A DNA stretch of 15,974 nt from CBDUQP01 sp965369385 (GTDB lineage: Bacteria > Planctomycetota > Phycisphaerae > SM23-33): the NCBI GenBank assembly GCA_965369385.1, contig CBDUQP010000084.1, forward strand, positions 1 to 15,974. Reading direction: 5' to 3'. The notes beneath the pieces are model-generated. The model did no database searches. It was not told where the DNA came from and worked only from the letters and a program-made list of their open reading frames with translations. The position numbers and the translations under genes were made by a program. Of this stretch, positions 1 to 5,378 are shown one piece after another (position 1 is the stretch's first letter; every line of letters begins with the position of its first letter).

Positions 1-1065
1 CCTGCTGGTTGTTATCCACTTTGGCATATCGGCGTCCTTGATACCGTCAAATGACAGCCGAAGGAGCTCTGCCGGACGCACGTTGAATGCCCCCGCAACC
101 GAGCCAAGCTCCAATTGCACGTCATCAACTTCCACCGTGCCGGACGTAGCCGTGATATGCACGAAGGGCTGAAGGACGCCGTTGCTCGTGAGCTTCAACG
201 ATACCCGCGTCCAATCCTTGGCATCGGCGGGCAGATCTACGGCCGCATGTCTGTTCGCTTGCTTGACCTTGGCCTGCCTGACACCCGTAACAAAGTCCAA
301 CTGCAGCTTGCCCTTTGCGCCTTTTGTTCTGACATATGCACTGAGCGTGTACTCGCCGGCAGGGACATATCGCCCCAGAGATGACACTACCGAAACCGCC
401 TTGGCACTCGCATCCAGACGAAGACAGGTCGTACCGCTATGGGCTTGTTTAGAAAACTGAGCCTGCTGCGCGTCGCCATGGTCCAGCCACCACCCATCGG
501 TTGCCATCGGCCGCCATGAACCCGGACCACTCCACCCGTTGCGTACCATGTAGATGTCGAAGTGGCCCAGCGTTGTACCGCCAAATACGCGGTCGAGTTC
601 AAAGCTCGCGTTTGCCAGGAAGTTTTGACCCAGCCGGATCGCTGGGGTCGGGCGAACGTTGAGCTGGTGTTTGGCAAGAACGGTATCTGTCTTGGGAAGA
701 AGGCGATAGATCAGTTCAAGCGTCCCGCCTTCGCCATCGAAATTGTGGCCGGGCAACTTCACATCGTAGCGCTTGGTTTCGCCGGGTTTGATGGTGAATC
801 GGGAATCAATGATCCTCAAAAAGCCCTTGCGGGATGTCAGGCGAATGTACAGCCCGCCGGAACATGCGGTCTTGCCGGTATTCTTGACGATGGCCTTGCC
901 GAGAAATGCCTGATCGCGAAAGATTATGGGTGCGCCAGTGAGCTTGCCGGACAATGCAATATCCGGGCCGGCCGCCGCGTAAGACGCCGTTGCCGCAGTG
1001 AACAGTGTTCCACAAAACGTAACAATCCAAAGGGCTGACGGGCAACGAAGATTCTTCATGGGCAT
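1..1065 (-). CDS. Exported protein with carbohydrate-binding-like module (C-terminus off the window)
   Basis: The frame is open without a stop from the start codon at 1065 to the window edge, giving 355 residues of a longer protein. A Shine-Dalgarno-like AAGGAA lies about 9 bases before the ATG at 1065; a second Met at 1059 is possible but worse spaced. Residues 1-31 form a signal peptide ending around SYAAAG. Residues about 34-140 look like an all-beta domain (NTGKT, then GGTLELIYRLL). Residues about 147-322 resemble a CBM4/9-type or galactose-binding-like jelly roll: it opens with GQNFLANASFE, has GWW, HSGTTCLRLDA and YTLSAYVRTKG, and closes with VEVDDVQLELG. Such modules usually precede glycoside hydrolase or other catalytic domains, so the missing part may be catalytic; that is inference. 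It lies downstream of a prepilin-like gene on the same strand, with a repeat element between them. Reality of the gene is well supported; the substrate is unknown. Confidence 0.8.
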   Translation of the reverse strand, partial: MPMKNLRCPSALWIVTFCGTLFTAATASYAAAGPDIALSGKLTGAPIIFRDQAFLGKAIVKNTGKTACSGGLYIRLTSRKGFLRIIDSRFTIKPGETKRYDVKLPGHNFDGEGGTLELIYRLLPKTDTVLAKHQLNVRPTPAIRLGQNFLANASFELDRVFGGTTLGHFDIYMVRNGWSGPGSWRPMATDGWWLDHGDAQQAQFSKQAHSGTTCLRLDASAKAVSVVSSLGRYVPAGEYTLSAYVRTKGAKGKLQLDFVTGVRQAKVKQANRHAAVDLPADAKDWTRVSLKLTSNGVLQPFVHITATSGTVEVDDVQLELGSVAGAFNVRPAELLRLSFDGIKDADMPKWITTSR

Positions 1066-1167
1066 CGAATGATTTCCTTATGCAAAACGAACACTGAAAT
1101 TGTGTTACGGCGAGATTCATGTCTGCTGTTTATGTTGTTGCCGTTAGGGCCGGGGGAGATGCTGCGA

Positions 1168-1437
1168 TTGCGAATCGGTATGAATATTCGACACAAGAGT
1201 TACCCAGCTATCAGGCATCCAACCCACCGCAAAGCTTCTCTGGCCACCCCTTGCGGGGTTCTAATGTTTTTTGAGCTCCATTCCGGGGGCTCGCTTCGCT
1301 CAACCCCGGCTAACTGCTTGCCACCCTCCTATCCGGCGGGCAGGCCCCGTTGGGGTTAAACGACCAAACGGCCAAACGACTAAGCAATCCCAAACACAAA
1401 AGAATGGGTATGGAGATCAGATTCGATTGCCTTGTCC
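1168..1437 (+). repeat. Dispersed intergenic repeat, copy A
   Basis: This fills most of the gene-free stretch 1066-1455. It matches the reverse strand of 15305-15611 (copy B) in the same order: TTGCGAATC and TATGAATATT near the start, then AGCTTCTCTGGCCACCCC, GGGGTTCT, a CCGGGG...CCCCGG inverted pair, AACGACC, and finally a GATnCGATTGCC block. Spacers between the blocks differ in length and reading frames are not kept, so it looks like a non-coding repeat and not a gene remnant. Boundaries are approximate. Confidence 0.65.
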
Positions 1438-1455
1438 TTAGCGGCAATGACTCTC

Positions 1456-2193
1456 CTACCATTGCCAGTACTTGCTGGTCTTCTCAATTTCGCTGTAGGG
1501 CAGGAATTCGACGTGCAGGTCGAACGTGAGGATATTGGCGCTCATATCATGACGGTAACTCACCTGCTGGCCCGGTACCCCCACCACGTGAGGAAAGCAG
1601 TCTTGCCGCCAACGTCGGGGAGTATCAATCCACACCAAGTTAGTGTAATCGACCGTACCGTCAGATACGTATTCGCCTGATGGTCCAGTATACGTCCCCT
1701 CTGTCATCCATAGCTTGAGCGATGGTTCTGGTATATCGCTGGACTTGGCCTGACTGAACGTCCCGGCCCACCAGAACTTCCCGCCGTGCATCGAAGCCCC
1801 GTTGACTGCGTAGGATGGATTCGCCTGCCATACGGGCGCTGGGTGATTTGGGCAAACCCAAACCTCCGAAATCCACCTCAGTTGCGATCCTGAGGCGGTT
1901 TCAGCTAATACGGTGGTAGCGTAGGGCCCATCCAGATACGCATTGAATGTATACACGAGGCTGCCATTACTCCTGTAGTTCGGCAGGGAACCATTCCAGT
2001 CGTTCACGTAGTATTGCGTCATGAGCCCAAACTGCCGCAGGTTCGATGTACAAGCCGTAACCTGCGCCAGTGACTTGGCCTTCGCAACCGCGGGCAAGAG
2101 CAGCGAGGCAAGTATCGCGATTATCGCGATCACTACGAGCAGCTCTATCAACGTAAAACCTGCTCTTGGACGAAATGTGGTCGATCTGTTCAT
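1456..2193 (-). CDS. Prepilin-like protein with type IV pilin/pseudopilin N-terminus
   Basis: 245 residues. A short basic leader ends at Gly12, followed by FTLIELLVVIAII, the class III signal cleaved and N-methylated by prepilin peptidase; the Glu is at +5 of the mature protein as required. The hydrophobic helix spans about residues 13-35. The rest is a soluble domain with WVCPNHP and, near the C-terminus, RHDMSANILTFDLHVEFL. That block matches the H-X9-DG domain of planctomycete and Lentisphaera/Verrucomicrobia prepilin-like proteins, but the usual Gly after Asp is Leu here. The start is supported by GGAG about 6 bases upstream. Such proteins are numerous in planctomycete genomes and often sit next to PEP-CTERM and carbohydrate-active genes, as here. 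The molecular role (minor pseudopilin, surface fibre or adhesin) cannot be read from the sequence. Confidence 0.9.
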   Translation of the reverse strand: MNRSTTFRPRAGFTLIELLVVIAIIAILASLLLPAVAKAKSLAQVTACTSNLRQFGLMTQYYVNDWNGSLPNYRSNGSLVYTFNAYLDGPYATTVLAETASGSQLRWISEVWVCPNHPAPVWQANPSYAVNGASMHGGKFWWAGTFSQAKSSDIPEPSLKLWMTEGTYTGPSGEYVSDGTVDYTNLVWIDTPRRWRQDCFPHVVGVPGQQVSYRHDMSANILTFDLHVEFLPYSEIEKTSKYWQW

Positions 2194-2307
2194 CGTTAAC
2201 TCCGAAACAACTTCGAATGCCTATGGGCCGCAATTGCCGATCTTGCCCCGAAAACGCGACAAAACGCGCAGGGCAGACCCCGTCTGCTTCATGATACCAA
2301 AGAATCT

Positions 2308-2332
2308 GGAATCCGGGGATGGAATCCGGGGA
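2308..2332. repeat. Tandem pair of GGAATCCGGGGA
   Basis: GGAATCCGGGGA occurs at 2308-2319 and 2321-2332, the second running into GACACAATACCTATTAAATGG. From memory, a close variant (a GGGGACACxATACTTAATT-like motif) is common in intergenic REP-like sequences next to IS200/Y1-type transposases; I could not check this. A nearby perfect hairpin, GCAGAC-CCC-GTCTGC, lies at 2273-2287. The whole gap 2194-2459 has no gene. Confidence 0.45.
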
Positions 2333-2372
2333 CACAATACCTATTAAATGGTTGCGGTGATTGCGTTGTGGA

Positions 2373-2390
2373 TAAAAGGTTCCTGACCCA
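2373..2390 (+). repeat. 18-base REP-like motif, left copy of an inverted pair
   Basis: ATAAAAGGTTCCTGACCC here is the exact reverse complement of 4791-4808. The two copies sit in the gaps outside the PEP-CTERM and regulator genes and face each other. The GGTTCCTGACCC core resembles, from memory, motifs repeated in planctomycete intergenic regions. Confidence 0.6.
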
Positions 2391-2398
2391 AATTGATG

Positions 2399-2437
2399 AA
2401 GCAACGGGCCATCGATTCATGACAACCCGTTGTTTCA
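2399..2437 (-). terminator. Possible stem-loop terminator after the PEP-CTERM gene
   Basis: An 11-base stem with one mismatch (GAAACAACGGG against CCCGTTGCTTC on the minus strand) encloses a 17-base loop, 23 bases after the PEP-CTERM stop. There is no strong T-run after it (only ATCAATTTGG), so it may be a transcript-end stabilising hairpin instead of an intrinsic terminator. Confidence 0.35.
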
Positions 2438-2459
2438 CCACATTATGTCATTATCGACA

Positions 2460-3218
2460 CTATCGACGACGTCGTCGAATCGCAAAAAATGATCCCACAG
2501 CCAAGATGCTCAGTGTCGCCGGTTCAGGAACCACTGCTACATCTACATAATCATACTTCGCCCGGCCAAACCCTGAAGACATCTGGACTTGAGCAGATGT
2601 ATTCTTCCACATATTCGTCCAGGCCACACCGTCATGCAAATTACGGCCATATGTGCCCAGGTTGTTTCCCGCAGCATCTTCGAATTCGGTCGTCCATGTC
2701 TTTCCCGTATCGGTCTCAGAAAACGTAATACGAATAATCCGCCAAGTTTCATTCGACGGAATGGCTACGCTGGTTGTTAAGCCCCAATCATCCTGCAAGT
2801 GCCAGTAATTGTCTGCCCAAGCCGTGTGTACGCTGAAACTATACACATCACCAACGATCCTGATTGTGTGCATTTTCAAAGAGCTCGATCCATTAAACGT
2901 CAAGTTGGACATCTTGAATTCGAACGCAACCGACTCGCCTGGATTTTGCGGCATATCCCAGGATTGCGTGCTTGTCACGGAATGCCCGGGATCGGCGACG
3001 GTGCTCATCTTCAATACGCCACCGCTTTGATGCAGTGGGGCCCAACTGGGATTGCCGCCGTAACTGTAGGTCCACTTTCCACTGGGACTGGTTCCGGTAG
3101 GAGGCACCCAAGTGCCGTCATCGTTAAAATCATCATATACTTCGGCATGGGCACACAGCGACAGGCTGGCGACCACCGTCAGCATCACACCAACACCAAT
3201 TCTCATTAGCTTCTTCAT
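2460..3218 (-). CDS. PEP-CTERM sorting-domain protein, probably surface lectin-like
   Basis: 252 residues from the ATG at 3218, chosen because GAGGAG lies 6 bases upstream; an ATG at 3236 in the same frame lies before that ribosome site and is less likely. Residues 1-25 are a signal peptide (MKKLMRIGVGVMLTVVASL, cleavage near CAHA-E). The body is rich in Trp, Ser, Thr and Gly and, by pattern, beta-sandwich-like (DDFNDDG, GGVLKMST, WRIIRITFSETDTG, YDYVDVAVV); this resembles LamG or concanavalin-like domains but is not a firm assignment. The C-terminus has VPEPATL, a hydrophobic helix and RRRRR, the tripartite PEP-CTERM signal recognised by exosortase. The protein is therefore expected to be exported and sorted to the cell surface or matrix. 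It lies between a transcription regulator and a prepilin-like gene, all on one strand. Confidence 0.9.
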   Translation of the reverse strand: MKKLMRIGVGVMLTVVASLSLCAHAEVYDDFNDDGTWVPPTGTSPSGKWTYSYGGNPSWAPLHQSGGVLKMSTVADPGHSVTSTQSWDMPQNPGESVAFEFKMSNLTFNGSSSLKMHTIRIVGDVYSFSVHTAWADNYWHLQDDWGLTTSVAIPSNETWRIIRITFSETDTGKTWTTEFEDAAGNNLGTYGRNLHDGVAWTNMWKNTSAQVQMSSGFGRAKYDYVDVAVVPEPATLSILAVGSFFAIRRRRR

Positions 3219-3241
3219 TCTTGTCTCCTCTAGCATGGTTA

Positions 3242-3327
3242 AAATGATGGTTCCTCGTTATCCAATTCCTCTCTGTTTCCTTTCGTCATGGTTGTTGAAA
3301 TGATGGTTTCTCGTTATCCAATTCCTC
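3242..3327. repeat. Tandem 30-base duplication in the leader of the PEP-CTERM gene
   Basis: Positions 3242-3271 and 3298-3327 are identical except for one C/T change (30 bases each, 56-base period). Both are also preceded on the plus strand by CATGGTT (3234-3240 and 3287-3293). They lie in the 171-base gap between the regulator stop and the PEP-CTERM ribosome site, so they are either a duplicated 5' leader element or paired regulator-binding sites. Confidence 0.8.
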
Positions 3328-3389
3328 GTAAACACATGGATGCATTTCTCCGTGTGTTCTCTATTACAAATCGATGCGTCTTGTTGTCT

Positions 3390-4571
3390 CTACCCAGGAA
3401 AGGACTCCCTCTTCCACACGCCATCGCGGCGTTCGCAGAGGAAGATTTCTTCCCGAGATTCCTGAATGCAGGGTGACTCTTTGGTGCGGGGGCGATGGAG
3501 CAACTCTAACGCCCGCTGCGCAACTCCTTCGAGGCTTGCACAGACCAAATTCATATCAGTACGCCCCATATACCCAAGAGGAAGCTGTTCCTTGTAGATA
3601 TAGCCGACAACGGCATCGGGCGCAAAATGATTCTTAAGCGTATGCTCCAGCATATCACGCAGGGGTAGTTCGTGGCTGGCGCCATGAACCAGTGCGGTGG
3701 GAGCATCTTTCGAATCGGCCCATCGCAAGAGACGCTTGCGAGCCTCCTCACCGGCCGCGTGCCATTCCGCGGGATTCTCGTCGTAGGAATCGACGGGGTT
3801 GTCGAGAATGTAATCGGGATCCGAGTCCAAGCCGTGGGCGTGCAAGGCATCGTAGTAACCCCGCAACACCTCCTGGCCGTTGGACTTGTTGAGCTCCCAA
3901 CTATGCAAGGCAATCCGCTCGTGACCCTGGCGAACAAGATATTCCACGCAACGATACCCCAATGCCCACCAGCGTGGCAGGACGGTATCGCAGACAGCCG
4001 GTCCTCGATGCGGTTCGGCCAAATCGCTGATACAAACGATGGGGATATCACTTCTGCGAGCAAGGTAACAGAGCATGTCGCGTGAATACTTACTAATGAC
4101 AATTGCTCCACAAACATTATCGCGATGTTGCAGAATCTCATCCCACTCGCCAGCAGGATTCTGAGAGAACACAAGATTGGCGGAACTGTGCTGTTTATTC
4201 AGCAATTTCGAAAAGATGCGCACACATAGATTTTGAAAGTCATAGTAAGGTTCATTGGCGATCAAAAGAACATTATTCAGTTTTTTGGGTTCCTCAAGAA
4301 TGAACGTTCCTTTTCCTCGAATCGTTCGAATCAGCTTATCACGCTTGAGACGGCCCATTGCATCCCGCACTGCCCGCAGGCTGGTACGATGGTGGGTAGC
4401 AATATCTGATTGCGAAGGGAGCATCGCTCCGGATTTGCCCTGCAATCGCTTCACTTCCTGACGAAGCTCCCTTTCCACCCGATCTGTGACGAGCATCTCT
4501 GTGGTCACATATGGGCTCGGAGGGGAATAATCTGTATCTGTATCTGTATCTGTATCGCTGTTTAATGCCAT
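3390..4571 (-). CDS. GntR-type winged-helix regulator with LacI-like ligand domain
   Basis: 393 residues from the ATG at 4571. Residues about 30-93 are a GntR winged helix (VERELRQEVKRLQ, GAMLPSQSDIATHHRTSLRAVRDAMGRL, then IRTIRGKGTFI). Residues about 98-393 look like the periplasmic-binding-protein fold of LacI/GalR regulators (NNVLLIANEPYYDF, GAIVISK, DIPIVCISDL, RQGHERIALHSW, GYYDALHAHGLD, PTALVHG). This is the AraR-like architecture, whose members sense sugars. Residues 6-14 are an Asp-Thr repeat encoded by a hexanucleotide microsatellite. The start is uncertain: a TTGACA promoter puts transcription start close to this ATG, so translation is leaderless or begins at Met26 (4496). It stands first in a same-strand cluster with the PEP-CTERM, prepilin-like and carbohydrate-binding genes and probably controls some of them. 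Confidence 0.88.
   Translation of the reverse strand: MALNSDTDTDTDTDYSPPSPYVTTEMLVTDRVERELRQEVKRLQGKSGAMLPSQSDIATHHRTSLRAVRDAMGRLKRDKLIRTIRGKGTFILEEPKKLNNVLLIANEPYYDFQNLCVRIFSKLLNKQHSSANLVFSQNPAGEWDEILQHRDNVCGAIVISKYSRDMLCYLARRSDIPIVCISDLAEPHRGPAVCDTVLPRWWALGYRCVEYLVRQGHERIALHSWELNKSNGQEVLRGYYDALHAHGLDSDPDYILDNPVDSYDENPAEWHAAGEEARKRLLRWADSKDAPTALVHGASHELPLRDMLEHTLKNHFAPDAVVGYIYKEQLPLGYMGRTDMNLVCASLEGVAQRALELLHRPRTKESPCIQESREEIFLCERRDGVWKRESFPG
4531..4554. repeat. Hexanucleotide microsatellite (TCTGTA)4
   Basis: Four perfect copies of TCTGTA lie in the extreme 5' end of the regulator frame. On the coding strand each copy reads GAT ACA, giving alternating Asp and Thr. The 6-base unit cannot shift the frame, so changes in copy number would only lengthen or shorten the N-terminal tail, or the leader if translation starts at 4496. 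Confidence 0.85.
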
Positions 4572-4577
4572 AGTTGT

Positions 4578-4606
4578 ATGTTACATGACAGTACACAATG
4601 TGTCAA
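4578..4606 (-). promoter_or_regulatory. Sigma-70-type promoter of the regulator gene
   Basis: On the minus strand, TTGACA (4606-4601), a 17-base spacer and TAACAT (4583-4578) match the consensus well. The expected transcription start, about 7 bases on, falls at or next to the ATG at 4571. The spacer carries an imperfect dyad, TGTTAC-ATGACA-GTACA on the plus strand, a plausible autoregulatory operator. Confidence 0.6.
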
Positions 4607-4790
4607 TAGGAAACTATGCTATTACCGCTCATTATATATTCAAGAACATGATATTATACCTCGACATCCTTGTCCCGAAATCCCAGCAAAGAGGCAAATA
4701 AGCTGTATCAGATTGTATAGACATTAGTTATGCCTTTGGAATTCCATTATGGCATTCAATTGCTTGGGATGATTTAGTAGAGGGAAAAAG

Positions 4791-4808
4791 GGGTCAGGAA
4801 CCTTTTAT
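4791..4808 (-). repeat. 18-base REP-like motif, right copy of an inverted pair
   Basis: GGGTCAGGAACCTTTTAT here is the exact reverse complement of 2373-2390. It is preceded by AGGGAAAAAG. See the left copy for context. Confidence 0.6.
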
Positions 4809-4860
4809 TGCTTTGCCTACACAATGAGGCCGCTGAAGACGCAACGTCTTGCGGGGCACC

Positions 4861-4894
4861 ATGTGAATTCGCCCTTACGATGTGAATTCGCCCT
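4861..4894. repeat. 15-base direct repeat, period 19
   Basis: ATGTGAATTCGCCCT occurs at 4861-4875 and 4880-4894. The first copy continues to GAATTCGCCCTT, which by chance or otherwise equals the insert-flanking sequence of a common TA-cloning vector. Confidence 0.7.
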
Positions 4895-5282
4895 ATTAAA
4901 TGCTTCGAAATCGCAAATCGGCGTTTTGGGGGAGTAGTGAAAGACAGAGCCATATGGTAAGGCAGTAGCGACCTGAACCGGCTCCGAGCCATGGCCGCCA
5001 TCGGTGCGTACTCACATACCAACATACTGACCACTGACGCCTGAAACGATGCATGCGATTGTGCCCGGGATCTTGCAGGCAGGCCTGAAACCGGCACAAA
5101 ATCCTGACAACGTGTAACATATTTTGCATTTACTGCACAACGCTCGCCATTTTGCTCTTCGATGCAACCCGGCTGAGAAACAGACACTTAACGCTTACGA
5201 AACATCCAACAACGCGCCAAATCGCCTGTGTTACACAATTGGTGCACATGATTTTTAATATTTTTCGATCAGGGGGCCGAGA

Positions 5283-5342
5283 TTTTGGCGAATCAACATC
5301 AACTCCACCGCCCCTGCCTGAGCGCTGCAGATGGGTGAAGAG
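5283..5342 (-). repeat. 60-base dispersed repeat, copy 1
   Basis: On the minus strand this begins CTCTTCACCCATCTGCA and ends in GGAGTTGATG-T-TGATTCG-C-CAAAA, matching the plus strand of 15847-15909. The first 17 bases are identical and the 3' part nearly so; the middle differs. It starts just past the T-tract of the HEAT gene terminator. Read the other way, both copies contain codons for QMGEELQ, so they may derive from one ancient coding fragment; here a stop codon lies just before it. Confidence 0.6.
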
Positions 5343-5346
5343 TTAC

Positions 5347-5378
5347 AAAAAAACTACCTGGCGTGAAGCTTCAGCCAG
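5347..5378 (-). terminator. Intrinsic terminator overlapping the end of the HEAT-repeat gene
   Basis: On the minus strand CTGGC-TGA, loop AGCT, TCA-(bulged C)-GCCAG forms an 8-pair stem at 5378-5358. It is followed by G, the TAG stop and then seven T residues at 5353-5347. The hairpin is made from the last codons of the gene, so transcription should stop immediately after translation ends. Confidence 0.8.

Larger units (their letters stand above)
4607..5282. other. Gene-poor intergenic stretch, possibly decayed
   Basis: No convincing gene is seen between the regulator promoter and the repeat at 5283. The first part is AT-rich. A REP-like motif lies at 4791-4808. A hairpin lies at 4830-4854 (CCGC, bulged TG, AAGACG, loop CAA, CGTCTT, GCGG) without a T-run. 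A 15-base direct repeat follows at 4861-4894. A minus-strand open frame of 137 codons covers 4774-5187 but has no ribosome site or recognisable domain and crosses those repeats, so I do not call it. The stretch could be the remains of a mobile element; nothing proves this. Confidence 0.4.

Noticed and set aside
387..1120. Open frames at 387-677 (-), 562-1038 (+) and 806-1120 (-)
   Set aside because: They overlap the exported binding-module gene in other frames and show no domain, signal or ribosome site.
3242..3327. CRISPR-like repeats
   Set aside because: Only two copies, with a 26-base spacer and no third unit or cas genes; a tandem duplication fits better.
4774..5187. 137-codon minus-strand open frame
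   Set aside because: No ribosome site or recognisable domain, composition unlike its neighbours, and it runs across intergenic repeats; kept only as part of the gap description.
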